Below, piece by piece: positions 44,001 to 52,466 of a stretch of 64,000 nt of DNA. The stretch's first letter is position 1, and each line of letters opens with the position of its first letter. Made by a program: the position numbers and the translations under genes. Origin of the DNA: Lachnospiraceae bacterium (GTDB lineage: Bacteria > Bacillota > Clostridia > Lachnospirales > Lachnospiraceae); contig JAAUZE010000019.1 in the NCBI GenBank assembly GCA_014804755.1, positions 103,772-167,771 on the forward strand, read 5' to 3'. The notes beneath the pieces are model-generated. The model was given only the letters and a program-made list of their open reading frames with translations. It had not been told where the DNA came from and ran no database searches.

Positions 44001-44081
44001 TTGCGCATAAAAATAAGCAGCCCCCGCCTCAAGGATACAGAAAAGACAGACCACGATCACTTCCAAAATCCGTTTCTTCAT
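41019..44081 (-). CDS. Large secreted protein with duplicated FG-GAP/VCBS-like modules
   Basis: A 1020-residue exported protein: N-terminal signal peptide (KKRILEVIVVCLFCILEAGA) then an acidic linker. Two copies of a ~190-residue module follow, at about 90-290 and 745-985. Each runs from a VW..E...YDG/CGG start, through FDRISPLYD or FDRVSPIYH and DFSGDGF(A/P)DIA, to a GGEWQIVRRLE or DGEWQLVRTLE end. A third calcium-site motif DMDGDGAPELTVYQY occurs between them. DxDxDG loops are typical of FG-GAP/VCBS repeats. No catalytic motif seen. Function unknown; extracellular or cell-surface binding is likely. Confidence 0.75.
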   Translation of the reverse strand: MKKRILEVIVVCLFCILEAGAAYFYAQTQESVKTRFGQEAQETAGECEGTDRDSDAAEAAALRKDQEITDGETDGAESVSEEFEESLPVLVWSESVSCGGSSYQMRFDRISPLYDTAPDTADAPSYHADYMLSLLDADGALVSEQIVADFSVRMEEVYWIQDFSGDGFADIAFCTTYKRSNMMNTFYIWNAEVSRYEASSLLLKDDASMETGPLWNEELSCVITFNDWDWDTAQPVLEMYSFLGGEWQIVRRLEAIGIEGQYHGDYILDYSGERRELVYENGEVIGETIVESNYDVGTIWYRPDSVWSCYYEGNLCLYPDERYWEKIETFVGGVFVKKYVSRTEPYRRERGDWRDMLDDRKLPYADEETFQFLKDAYADIEFSGEYEIGDIDTYPLYLEAFYKLIQGDALLTDRETGGTMLLSEFRFFEDFFLSEEVEDGEWSKKDNYTFHFFDMDGDGAPELTVYQYVEGYVVLDYDAGTDTYTVWCDAESCYDWVVGSRKLIWSWYGQYMEFCLLDENGEKECSTFCGAVFHDGEEANYHVMVPEYVKEDERISVPEEMQAQGMYSSVDGQWYFRLTGEQYYEITRACRDAYYESEHGRKDLETYTYEELFGALEAEACADRGQSNESTDDEVRAGEGSETLYFDAGSRSGAHFAAYRLPYDEVRTDREFKDGDYIAIEDLDSGAIFYVPDEYGELVDIQVTETCICIRDRDWENGTLREHRIPEYFLFSKECVLNVHARTHDTILAGTERAEDLPQRVWQEEFVYDGELFEVLFDRVSPIYHEGFVESSYGYMADYCLMVRDQEGEVISKQRILGLPVYFEQVHWMIDFSGDGFPDIALCSDLMHFNHDNYADTEFLIWDMQKEIYEEKPLPMEQARVRYDGVVVLVQESWVRYDGFVRWVPELNAVWRDIGTDAYGGEIDGMFSYIDGEWQLVRTLEGIYSETETYRNFRDNMEYPYLEAYRELYYQDGKMVREERVEERWDGEQGKLYPEYDEWATDETEIGGVSLWRYYRRNEE
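41385..41443. repeat. 42-base in-frame microduplication
   Basis: CCCGTCATAACGAACCC occurs at 41385-41401 and again at 41427-41443, offset by 42 bases. It duplicates 14 codons (WVRYDGF / ARVRYDGV region) in the second module of the secreted protein. Confidence 0.8.
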
Positions 44082-44186
44082 TTTTTTCTCCTCTTAACGT
44101 TGACTGCTTATATAGCCGCGTGACACTCTGCCCGCGGAAATGATCATAACAGTTCAGTTTACAGCTTCCTTATCACAATACAAATC

Positions 44187-45500
44187 CTAGATCTCCTCGT
44201 CGAAATGATAATCCTTCCCCGGCAAGACCGCATTCAGGATAATGCCGACTAACGAACCGATCGCAAGACCGCTTAAGGAGATCGTCACCTTACCGATCGT
44301 AAATGCGATCGCGCCTGCGGCACTGTAATTGATACCGATGGAAAGCACCAGGATCAATGCAGCGATCAGGACATTGCGGCTCATCGTAAAATCACATTTG
44401 GACTCCACAATATTGCGCACGCCGACCGCAGAGATCATCCCGTAAAGAACAAGCGACACACCGCCGATCGTCGCGGCAGGCATACACTCGATCAATGCGG
44501 AAATCTTCGGGCAGAAGGAAAACAGGATCGCAAAATACGCCGCCAGACGGATGACAAGGGGATCAAACACCTTCGACAGCGTCAGCACACCGGTATTCTC
44601 GCCGTAGGTCGTATTTGCCGGCGCTCCGAACAAAGAAGCCAGAACCGTTGCAAGACCGTCGCCGAGAATCGTTCTGTGAAGTCCGGGATCCTTGAAATAA
44701 TTTTTACCGACCGTAGAAGAAATCGCGGAAATATCTCCGATATGCTCCACGACCGTCGCAAGCGCGATCGGCATGATCGTGATAATGGACGTGACGATCA
44801 AAGACACATCCGGATTCTTAAAGATAGCAAATACCGTGCGGTCAAAAGCAATCGGAAATCCAATCCACGCCGCTTCCTTCACCGGTGTAAAATCCACATT
44901 TCCGGTGACTGCCGCCACGATATAGGACGCAAACACGCCGAGAATGATCGGAATGATCTTGATCATGCCCCTTCCCCAAATATTGCACACAACAACGACC
45001 ACGATCGCAATGAGCGCAATCCACCAGTTGGTCGCGCAGTTATCGACCGCCGACTGGGACAGGTTTAAGCCGATGGCAATGATGATCGGACCAGTGACAA
45101 TGGGCGGAAAGAATTTCATGACCTTTCCCGTGCCGAACGCCTTGATCAATGCAGAGAGCAGCAGATAAACGAGTCCCGCACATGCCACGCCGAGACACGC
45201 ATACGGCAATAATTCCTTCTCTCCTCCCGGTGCGATCGCCCAATATCCCGCAAGAAAAGCAAAGGACGAGCCCAAAAATGCCGGAACCTTTCCCTTTGCC
45301 AGCAGGTGAAACAACAGGGTTCCCAGACCCGCAAACAACAGCGTGGTCGCCACGCTTAATCCTGTCAGCGCCGGAACGAGCACCGTCGCTCCGAACATGG
45401 CAAACATGTGCTGCACGCCGAGCACCAGCATCCTGCCCGCGCCAAGCTCCCTTGCGTTGTAGACAGGATCGACCCCAATGGAATTTTTCTTTTGACTCAT
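44187..45500 (-). CDS. uraA: Uracil/xanthine permease (NCS2 family)
   Basis: A 437-residue nucleobase:cation symporter with about 12-14 membrane segments. LGVQHMFAMFGATVLVPALT is the UraA-type TM1 signature. FLGSSFAFLAGYWAIAP and LFGAPANTTYGENTGVL (with the substrate-binding Glu/Asn segment) follow. Uracil is the best-supported substrate. No pyr genes adjoin it. It lies downstream of a response regulator gene, with a 108-base gap containing a stem-loop. Confidence 0.92.
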   Translation of the reverse strand: MSQKKNSIGVDPVYNARELGAGRMLVLGVQHMFAMFGATVLVPALTGLSVATTLLFAGLGTLLFHLLAKGKVPAFLGSSFAFLAGYWAIAPGGEKELLPYACLGVACAGLVYLLLSALIKAFGTGKVMKFFPPIVTGPIIIAIGLNLSQSAVDNCATNWWIALIAIVVVVVCNIWGRGMIKIIPIILGVFASYIVAAVTGNVDFTPVKEAAWIGFPIAFDRTVFAIFKNPDVSLIVTSIITIMPIALATVVEHIGDISAISSTVGKNYFKDPGLHRTILGDGLATVLASLFGAPANTTYGENTGVLTLSKVFDPLVIRLAAYFAILFSFCPKISALIECMPAATIGGVSLVLYGMISAVGVRNIVESKCDFTMSRNVLIAALILVLSIGINYSAAGAIAFTIGKVTISLSGLAIGSLVGIILNAVLPGKDYHFDEEI

Positions 45501-45533
45501 TTGAATACCTATCCCTTTCTTCTTTCTAAAGTA

Positions 45534-45574
45534 AATTGCATCGGAAAGCCGATAACGCCTGCTTTCCGCAATTT
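45534..45574. promoter_or_regulatory. Stem-loop upstream of uraA
   Basis: AAATTGC (45534-45540) with GCAATTT (45568-45574) and CGGAAAGC with GCTTTCCG form an extended inverted repeat. It lies between the response regulator and uraA. There is no U-tract on the minus-strand side, so it may be a leader structure rather than a terminator. Confidence 0.45.
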
Positions 45575-45608
45575 CTGATCATAACCGTATTTCAACGGAT
45601 GTCCCCGT

Positions 45609-46196
45609 TTACAAAATCCCATTCAGGTAGCTAAGCGCGCCATTGGCATCGCCCGCCGCTATCCTTTCGCGGATTTTTGAGATTGTCTGCCGCACCATCG
45701 CATCCACCTTGTAATTTACCATTTCATCAGCCCTGAGCATAGCGCCCTTGCGATTACCACTCTCGATATCCCCCTGCAATTTTTTCAGCTCGGCTCTCAG
45801 CTCGACAGAAGTAAAGGCAATCACCCCTGCGCGCTTGAGCGTGCGCAGGATTCTTTCATGCAGATTCTCTGACTGAAACGGTTTGACGATATAATCGTAA
45901 ATTCCGAGCTTCGTGCTCTCCAAAAACGTTGTCTTGTCATTTTTGGCCGTGAGCATAATGACCGGAATCGAACTGCCGCCTCTCATGGCGCGAATCTCCT
46001 TCAGCGTCTCCAAGCCGTCCATGGTCGTCATCTGAATGTCTAACAAGATCAGATCCGGCGTCTCACTTTTCAGGTATTGCAATGCCCTGCTGCCGGAATT
46101 GACCGCGATCACCTCATATTCATCTTTTAATTCCTGTTCGATGGCTGCCAAATTGATCGCACTGTCATCCACCGCTAATATCCGAATTCTTCCCAT
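45609..46196 (-). CDS. Response regulator, receiver domain with helical tail
   Basis: A 195-residue two-component receiver. The acidic pocket is AVDDSAIN, the phospho-acceptor Asp lies in LILLDIQMTTMDG, and the conserved Thr/Lys in MLTAKN and VKPF. The last ~70 residues are helical with no DNA-binding motif, so output is likely protein-protein. It is 38 bases downstream of the hybrid kinase gene and is the probable partner. Confidence 0.9.
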   Translation of the reverse strand: MGRIRILAVDDSAINLAAIEQELKDEYEVIAVNSGSRALQYLKSETPDLILLDIQMTTMDGLETLKEIRAMRGGSSIPVIMLTAKNDKTTFLESTKLGIYDYIVKPFQSENLHERILRTLKRAGVIAFTSVELRAELKKLQGDIESGNRKGAMLRADEMVNYKVDAMVRQTISKIRERIAAGDANGALSYLNGIL

Positions 46197-46234
46197 ACTC
46201 CCTCCGTTCTCAACGATTATGCCTGCAACAGCGG

Positions 46235-49189
46235 CTACTGCTGCGACTCCATCTTCTGCAGCAGCTGTTGTAATAATTTCTCCGCCGCATCATCCTCATA
46301 TAACTTTAACTGTTCCTGTATCTCGGACAGCTGCTCCCTCACATCCTCCGGAAGCCTGTGTCTGAGCAGTTCTGTCAAGATATCCGCGCATTCATGCGAC
46401 CGGAATTTCTGAAGCCGCCCAAGCGCTTCTCCGATCTGCCGCAAAAGCTCCTCTTTCGGAAGCTCCTCAGCTTCCGGCTCCTCGTCCTCCCGTACCGCTT
46501 CGTTCAAATAATCCTGAATGTGCGTAAGCTGTTCGTCGTAGGCTTCATACAGTTCAGAAAAATGAGCAAGCACAAAATCCGCATCTGACTGTCCTGCCGC
46601 CATCTCATGTTCCTTTGCCATGGCAGAAAGACGCATTGCTCCTATATTGGCGGATGCACTTTTGAGTCCGTGTACCTCGATCTCATAATCGTGATAGTCC
46701 TGATTCTCAAACAGCTCCTTGATCAGCTGCAGTTTCCGTTTTCCTTCCAGACAGTAAAGCTGCAGCAGCTCCCGATAATCATCCAAAGAACCGGAATGAT
46801 GCTGCATGGCAGCATTCACATCAATTCCCTCGATAACGATCTCAGCCAAAGATTCCGTCTCCGGCCTACCCGTCTGCCCCCCTGACGGTTCATTCACATT
46901 GAGGTCCTCAAACTCATTATCCGAACCGCTCTGTTCCCCCCGCGCGGACGGCGCTTTTCTTTTTTCCTCAGGAATCCATTTCGCCAGTGTCTGATACAAA
47001 TGCTTCTTGTCGATCGGCTTCGGAATGAAATCCTGAAATCCGATTTCCAAAAAGCGCTCCTTCACGCCCTCCATCGCATTGGCAGTCGCCGCTATGATCA
47101 CTGCATTTTTGCCGTTCTCACCACACTCCCGCCTAATGATCCGAACCGCTTCGATCCCGTCCATTCCCGGCATCATATGATCCATAAAGATCATATCAAA
47201 GGCGTTCTCCTTCACAAGCTCGATCGCCTCCGGACCGCTCTCCGCCTCCGTCAGCTCCATCTTGTATGGCTTTAAGAATCCCGTCGCCACCCTTCTGTTG
47301 ATCTTATTATCATCAACAACCAGCACCTTATATCCATTCGTCTCAAAGCACTCCGGCCGCTGCTCGTTTTCAATCGGAATATCCCCGATCTCCTCCACGG
47401 TGCGCCGGTCAACGATCTTCTGCGGAAGCGTGACGGTAAAGACAGAACCTTTCCCATAAACGCTCTCGACCTGAATGCTGCCGTTCATCAGCCGTACCAG
47501 CTGCTTCGTGATGGAAAGCCCTAAGCCGGTTCCTTCCACGCTGCGGTTTCTCCCGGTATCTACCTGACTGAAGTTTTCAAAAATCTTATCTAAATCTTCT
47601 TTTTTAATGCCGCAGCCGGTATCCTCCACCCGGAAGATCAGCCGCTCTTCATCCTCCGTCTCCCCCGGCTCGCCGCAAACCGAAAGCTTTACATACCCCT
47701 CTTTCGTAAACTTGAGGGCGTTATTCAACAGATTGATCATGATCTGCTTGATCCTTCCCTCATCGCCATGATACCGGCAGGGAAGAGTTTCCTCACACTC
47801 ATGCTTCATCAAAAGCCCACGCTGGGATGCCACAATATCCATCATCCCGATGACGTCCCCTACAACGCTCTTGATATAGTAATCCGACAGCACCAGCTCC
47901 ATCTTGCCCGCTTCCACCTTGGAAAGATCCAGAATGTCATTGATGATTCCAAGAAGATTCTGCGACGCGGATTTAATATCGCACGCATAGGAATATACTT
48001 TTCTCCCCAGACTTTCCTCCATGATCAGATCGCTCAACCCGATGACCGCATTCATCGGCGTTCGGATCTCATGGGACATATTGGCAAGAAATTCGCTCTT
48101 TGCCGCATTTGCCTTCTCTGCCTGTTCCCGCACGCGTTTGATCTCTTCTATGTAATTGCGCATTTCCGTCATATCCAGCACTAACACCACATATCCCTGT
48201 GTATTGCCGTGTCTGTCCGGAATCCGCCTGATGTGGCTCTCGTAATACCGATTCTCCATCGAGAATTCATACTTATCCGTTTCGCCTAAAATATCCTGCG
48301 GAAAGTCCCTGATATCCGCGATCGGATCCCCTTTGGCGCTCGTATACAGTTCCTTAAAAATACCGGCCGCCGCCTGATTGTAGCTGATGATCCGCTGCTG
48401 ATCATCCAATGAGATCACGCCGTCCCCCATATGGGCGATCGCCGTCTCCGCAGCCAGATGAACAAAATCATAATTTCTCCTGCTCCATACTAAAATGACG
48501 ACGAACGCCAAAACGATTCCCATCGTTGCCGGGGTAAAATCATAGCCCCTCGTCAGTTTTGTGGAATAAGCAAAGAGCGTCAGAACCGGCAGCGAGGACA
48601 ATAGCATGATGATCCGATACCTTACCGCCGTCGCCCCGCTCGAACGGCAGACCGTACGGATCAGCGCAAACAGAGACAGGGAATACGGTATGATCGAACT
48701 GCAGACCAAAAAGACAAAATAGCAGGGACCGTAAGTGATCCCTAAATAGTAGAATCCCCCTTCTCCCGGGATCCATTCCAAATGGCGGTAATACAGCGTA
48801 TGAAGATCAGAGGTAAAAATAATGACCGCCAGACAAAAATTAATGGCCGCCAGCAGCTTTAAAAGCATCTTGGGCCGCCGGATATAGCAATAATTATAAA
48901 TGAACCAGCAATAAAATATCGGCACAAACAGCGAACCTAAATATTCCACCTTGACCGCAAGGATCGCCGCATCCAGACTCTTTGCCGTCAGTTCCAGTAT
49001 ATAGCCTGCATTCTGCACCAAAGAACCGCACAAAAAATAACCCATCAGCTTCTGCTCTTTGGTTCCTCCTTCTCCCACAAGCAGATATCCAATGGCCACA
49101 TAAATGGTACAAACACTCAAAATTCCGAATATGATCAAGAAATTCACCATTTGCTCTCTTACCGCCCACCCATTTTTTTCCATTACCAT
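46235..49189 (-). CDS. Hybrid sensor histidine kinase with receiver and Hpt domains
   Basis: Membrane sensor with a complete phosphorelay. The frame runs to 49360 but there it overlaps the divergent gene's start, so I choose an internal Met at 49187-49189 (49183 or 49150 also possible). Order: about seven N-terminal membrane helices (histidine-kinase 7TM type), a PAS domain (VISLDDQQRIISYNQAAAGI), and HisKA with FLANMSHEIRTPMNAVIGLS. HATPase (NLLNNALKFT, DTGCGI, GTGLGLSI) follows, then a receiver (FDMIFMDHMMPGMDG) and Hpt (EIEVHGLKSASANIGA). Signal unknown. The adjacent receiver gene probably completes the relay. Confidence 0.92.
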   Translation of the reverse strand: MVMEKNGWAVREQMVNFLIIFGILSVCTIYVAIGYLLVGEGGTKEQKLMGYFLCGSLVQNAGYILELTAKSLDAAILAVKVEYLGSLFVPIFYCWFIYNYCYIRRPKMLLKLLAAINFCLAVIIFTSDLHTLYYRHLEWIPGEGGFYYLGITYGPCYFVFLVCSSIIPYSLSLFALIRTVCRSSGATAVRYRIIMLLSSLPVLTLFAYSTKLTRGYDFTPATMGIVLAFVVILVWSRRNYDFVHLAAETAIAHMGDGVISLDDQQRIISYNQAAAGIFKELYTSAKGDPIADIRDFPQDILGETDKYEFSMENRYYESHIRRIPDRHGNTQGYVVLVLDMTEMRNYIEEIKRVREQAEKANAAKSEFLANMSHEIRTPMNAVIGLSDLIMEESLGRKVYSYACDIKSASQNLLGIINDILDLSKVEAGKMELVLSDYYIKSVVGDVIGMMDIVASQRGLLMKHECEETLPCRYHGDEGRIKQIMINLLNNALKFTKEGYVKLSVCGEPGETEDEERLIFRVEDTGCGIKKEDLDKIFENFSQVDTGRNRSVEGTGLGLSITKQLVRLMNGSIQVESVYGKGSVFTVTLPQKIVDRRTVEEIGDIPIENEQRPECFETNGYKVLVVDDNKINRRVATGFLKPYKMELTEAESGPEAIELVKENAFDMIFMDHMMPGMDGIEAVRIIRRECGENGKNAVIIAATANAMEGVKERFLEIGFQDFIPKPIDKKHLYQTLAKWIPEEKRKAPSARGEQSGSDNEFEDLNVNEPSGGQTGRPETESLAEIVIEGIDVNAAMQHHSGSLDDYRELLQLYCLEGKRKLQLIKELFENQDYHDYEIEVHGLKSASANIGAMRLSAMAKEHEMAAGQSDADFVLAHFSELYEAYDEQLTHIQDYLNEAVREDEEPEAEELPKEELLRQIGEALGRLQKFRSHECADILTELLRHRLPEDVREQLSEIQEQLKLYEDDAAEKLLQQLLQKMESQQ

Positions 49190-49362
49190 AGTAGCAGTTT
49201 TCACCTGCTTTGTCCATATAAAAAGAAGGCACATTTGCGCTTGTGCAATCCGTGCCGCAGCGTTACAATAAGAATCAGGAACATCCGTAAATAAAAGTGA
49301 AACACTGAAATTCAATATGTAGCATTCAAAAAATATACTCTGCCACCCGGAAAGGAGCACCT

Positions 49363-50124
49363 ATGAAAGAACAATTATACACCATTCCCTTAAATGACGC
49401 GTTCCACGCAAATGATGAATGTCCGTTTTGCTTTATCGAGCGCAATGTCGAGCAGGATTTATTGGATTTCGTACTCGGCTCGGGCGCTTCCTATATGGAG
49501 AGCGATGTACGCGCAGACACTGACCGTGCGGGCTTTTGCCGGACTCATTTCAAAAAAATGTTTGATTACGGCAACACGCTCGGCAACGGCTGGATTTTAA
49601 AGACGCATTACATGCAGATGCGAAAGGAACTCGCGCAGCAGACAAAGGGCTTTACCCCGGGTAAATCCTCTCTGATGAATAAAATCAAAAAATCCTCCGC
49701 CGCGGGCAATTCCGTGAGCGAATGGGTAAAAAAACGGGAAAACTCCTGCTACATCTGCAACCGCTTTGCCGAGATGTATGAACGCTATCTGGATACGTTT
49801 TTCCATATGTACCGACATGACGCCGATTTCAAGGCCATGTTTGAAAAGAGTAAGGGCTTCTGCCTGACGCATTTCGGCGATCTCTGCGACGCCGCGGACA
49901 GAGCGCTTTCGGATAAAGAAAAATCCGAATTCTATCCCATGCTTTTTTCCCTGATGAACAAAAACATGGAACGGCTGCAGGAGGACGTTAACTGGCTCAT
50001 TGAAAAGTTTGATTATCTGCACAAGGACGACGATTGGAAGGACTCCAAGGACGCCGTACAGCGCTGTATGCAGAAATTAAAAGGCGGCTATCCCGCCGAT
50101 GCGGTCTATCGGCAGTCCAAATAA
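49363..50124 (+). CDS. DUF6062 family protein
   Basis: A 253-residue clostridial family of unknown role. Two equivalent cysteine/histidine units suggest metal binding: ECPFCFIER...GFCRTHFKKM in the N-terminal half and SCYICNRF...GFCLTHFGDL in the C-terminal half, so the protein is probably an ancient internal duplication. No membrane segments. AAAGGAG lies before the ATG. It is divergent from the hybrid kinase gene. Confidence 0.87.
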   Translation: MKEQLYTIPLNDAFHANDECPFCFIERNVEQDLLDFVLGSGASYMESDVRADTDRAGFCRTHFKKMFDYGNTLGNGWILKTHYMQMRKELAQQTKGFTPGKSSLMNKIKKSSAAGNSVSEWVKKRENSCYICNRFAEMYERYLDTFFHMYRHDADFKAMFEKSKGFCLTHFGDLCDAADRALSDKEKSEFYPMLFSLMNKNMERLQEDVNWLIEKFDYLHKDDDWKDSKDAVQRCMQKLKGGYPADAVYRQSK

Positions 50125-50125
50125 A

Positions 50126-50172
50126 AAAGAACGCTCCGCGTTCTTTCGAAGAATCTGCGAAGCAGATTCTTC
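50126..50172 (+). terminator. Double hairpin after the DUF6062 gene
   Basis: AAAGAACGC-TCC-GCGTTCTTT (50126-50146), then GAAGAATCTGC-GAA-GCAGATTCTTC (50148-50172). The first with its T-run ends DUF6062. The pair also lies 3' of the DnaJ gene and may serve both convergent genes. Confidence 0.75.
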
Positions 50173-50210
50173 TAGGACTACGAAATTTCCTATAAGTAAG
50201 AAAGAACTCT

Positions 50211-50933
50211 CTAGCAGCAATACACCCCGTAGGGCGCATAACAGCAGCCGCCCGAACAGCAGGTACACATGAGATAGGAAAGGCAGAGCCGGTTGCAGAG
50301 ATTACCCTGCATTCCTCCCATACCCATATAGGGACTCTGTCTGCCCATATACCAGGAACCGCCCGATTCTAACTGCTGCACCAGTCTCTGATAACCCATA
50401 TTGCCCGGCTCCATCGCCGCCGCCTGCTTTGCATACTGCATCGCCTGCACGTTATTGCCGCAGCCCGCGTTAGCGATGGCGCTGTAATAATACCATTTCG
50501 CACTCCGCTCCGAAATGGTATTCAGTACGTTTAACGCTTCTTTATAGTGTCCGCCGTTAATGTAATTTACGGCCGCTTTCATATGCAGGGTATCCTCGTC
50601 TTCCTCCGCTGTCCGCCTGCTGCCTGCTCCGGCATAGCCGCCGAAGCCGCCAAAACCGCCGAATCCCCCGAAACCGCCAAATCCAAACGGATCATAGCCC
50701 TCTGCACCCTGTCCGTAGTCGGAACCGGAGCCGCCCGCACCGCGTTCTCTCTCCTGCATGATCTGGCGGTATGCCTGCTGGATCTGCTTAAATTTTTCCT
50801 CCGCCTGCGCTTTGTTCGGATTATTGACATTCGCGTCCGGATGATACTGTCTGCTCAGTTTTCTATATGCTTTTTTTATGTCGTCATCGCTGGCGCTTCT
50901 GCTGACGCCTAACACGCCGTATGGGTCTGTCAT
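50211..50933 (-). CDS. DnaJ-domain protein with Gly-Phe linker and cysteine-rich tail
   Basis: A 240-residue J-domain protein. [20 protein letters not shown] with HPD at 31-33 would stimulate a Hsp70 ATPase. A Gly-Phe repeat ([12 protein letters not shown]) follows, then TPR-like helices ([38 protein letters not shown]). The last ~30 residues carry ten cysteines ([28 protein letters not shown]). There is no zinc-finger or C-terminal substrate domain of true DnaJ. ATG 50931-50933 overlaps the DUF5685 stop (ATGA), indicating coupling. Confidence 0.88.
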   Translation of the reverse strand: MTDPYGVLGVSRSASDDDIKKAYRKLSRQYHPDANVNNPNKAQAEEKFKQIQQAYRQIMQERERGAGGSGSDYGQGAEGYDPFGFGGFGGFGGFGGFGGYAGAGSRRTAEEDEDTLHMKAAVNYINGGHYKEALNVLNTISERSAKWYYYSAIANAGCGNNVQAMQYAKQAAAMEPGNMGYQRLVQQLESGGSWYMGRQSPYMGMGGMQGNLCNRLCLSYLMCTCCSGGCCYAPYGVYCC

Positions 50934-51868
50934 AATTTGGGTTCTCCGCTCTGCTTCTTCGATTTTTCTTCTTCCGTATGTTCTTTCCGGTCTTGTACCG
51001 CTGTTTCTTCCTTCACGCTTTCTGCATTCTTTGCTTTCAGCCGGCGTGCATGCACCATCTCGTATTTCGTCCACACGCCCGCATACAGAATGTTGCGCAG
51101 GATCTCCGCATGCAGCAGGATCGGTAGCTTTTCAAATTCGCGCGAACACTCCGCCATCATCATCGTCAGAATGGATTTCACTTCTTCGTCAAAGCCCTCC
51201 TGCCCGAAACGCGCCGCAAACGGATTATAGCATTTCTTTTTTAAGTCCGCCTCTATATCGTCATAGGCGTCCATCAGATAAATAAATTTGCCGAAGAAAA
51301 AACCGATCTTCCTGAGGCTGTCCGCCCACTCATCCTCCCGGTATACAAAAAGCTCCGCCAGGATCTCGCCGAACAGGCCCGCCGTCTCATCCATCGAAGC
51401 ACCGCCGTTTTTTTCGATCTCATGCAGTCGGCTTAGATTTTCCGCCATCTTACACGCTTTTGCAGGATACTTCTGCGCAATGCGGTTATTTTTTTTGCGA
51501 AGAAGCGCCGCAAACAGATATTTACCCGCCTTTCGCTCGTCCAACCAGTCGTCCTCGCATTTATAATAAGAAAGAAGCACGTTGACGTCGGCGGCATACT
51601 CCGTATACGGATTCCTGCTGACCGGATGCTTCTCAAGCGGGTGAATGATACAGCGCGCCATGCTCTCTTTCGTCTCCGGTTCATACAGCCCGGTCAGCAG
51701 CATGGCAAGAAACGTCATGTCATAGCTCAAGGTCATCTGACCGAAACGTCCGTACTTTTCTTTCAGTTCACGGCATAACCCGCAATAGTAAGACTGATAC
51801 ACGGCAAATTCACGAAATTTCATTTCCGGCTTATTCACCACAATATACCCGAACACACGATCCTCCAT
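50930..51868 (-). CDS. DUF5685 family protein
   Basis: A 312-residue clostridial family regularly encoded beside the Cys-tailed J-domain protein. Conserved regions: [56 protein letters not shown] and [20 protein letters not shown]. The C-terminal ~40 residues are charged and low in complexity. CxxC and the acidic DAYDD helix recall prenyltransferase-like helical folds, but no activity is established. Coupled to the DnaJ-like gene by a four-base overlap. Confidence 0.87.
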   Translation of the reverse strand: MEDRVFGYIVVNKPEMKFREFAVYQSYYCGLCRELKEKYGRFGQMTLSYDMTFLAMLLTGLYEPETKESMARCIIHPLEKHPVSRNPYTEYAADVNVLLSYYKCEDDWLDERKAGKYLFAALLRKKNNRIAQKYPAKACKMAENLSRLHEIEKNGGASMDETAGLFGEILAELFVYREDEWADSLRKIGFFFGKFIYLMDAYDDIEADLKKKCYNPFAARFGQEGFDEEVKSILTMMMAECSREFEKLPILLHAEILRNILYAGVWTKYEMVHARRLKAKNAESVKEETAVQDRKEHTEEEKSKKQSGEPKL

Positions 51869-51901
51869 GATTCCGCTTCGCGGAATCTTTCCACGCTATT
51901 G

Positions 51902-52297
51902 TCAGCTGTTCTTGATAAACTCTGTATGACATTTCGGACAGGTAATGGCAATCCTGCCCTTTCCGCGCGGCACGCGTATTTTCTGCTTACAGCCCGGACA
52001 TCGGTAAATATGATGCGTCTTTCTCTGCGCCATTGTTTTTTTCCAAGAAGCAAACGATCTGCGCAAGCCTGCCGTCAGCACGAGAAAGCGCTGGTTCTCC
52101 GCATAACGCTTTGCATGATTTCTCGAAAACATCCTGAAATAAGAATAAATCAACAGAATCAGCGCCAACGCATAAAATAGGTTTGTCCTGACAAAAAAGG
52201 AAATGATCAGACAGATCATCGTTGCCCAGAACAGCGCGCGTCCGAATTGGTCAACTCCATATCTTCCCCTCATGAATTCCATCAGTTTTCGTTTCAT
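51902..52297 (-). CDS. Membrane protein with C-terminal zinc ribbon
   Basis: A 131-residue protein: two adjacent hydrophobic helices (ALFWATMICLIISFFV, LFYALALILLIYSYF), a basic stretch, and a zinc ribbon with CPGC and CPKC (YRCPGCKQKIRVPRGKGR, ITCPKCHTEF). It lies 33 bases upstream of DUF5685 in the same orientation, so the three genes zinc ribbon - DUF5685 - DnaJ-like probably form an operon. Function unknown. Confidence 0.78.
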   Translation of the reverse strand: MKRKLMEFMRGRYGVDQFGRALFWATMICLIISFFVRTNLFYALALILLIYSYFRMFSRNHAKRYAENQRFLVLTAGLRRSFASWKKTMAQRKTHHIYRCPGCKQKIRVPRGKGRIAITCPKCHTEFIKNS

Positions 52298-52401
52298 ATG
52301 AGATAACCGCCTTTCCGTTCCCCGTTATCCTGCTTTCTTTTCCCATTGTAGGAGAATTTCAGAAAAAAGCAAGGAATCGGCAGAAAAAAGTTTCTTAATT
52401 C

Positions 52402-52447
52402 TTTATTAAAAAAGAGCTTGCGTACTTGCAAACTCCTTTTTAATAAA
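52402..52447 (-). terminator. Intrinsic terminator of clpB
   Basis: TTTATTAAAAA..GAG.TTGC pairs with GCAA..CTC.TTTTTAATAAA; the stem begins about 20 bases after the clpB stop. Long A/T flanks make it functional in either direction. Confidence 0.8.
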
Positions 52448-52466
52448 GATCCTATCAAACAAAACG

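Noticed and set aside
49190-49360. Extended N-terminus of the 7TM hybrid kinase
   Set aside because: It would overlap the ribosome binding region of the divergent DUF6062 gene, and no ribosome binding site precedes that ATG.
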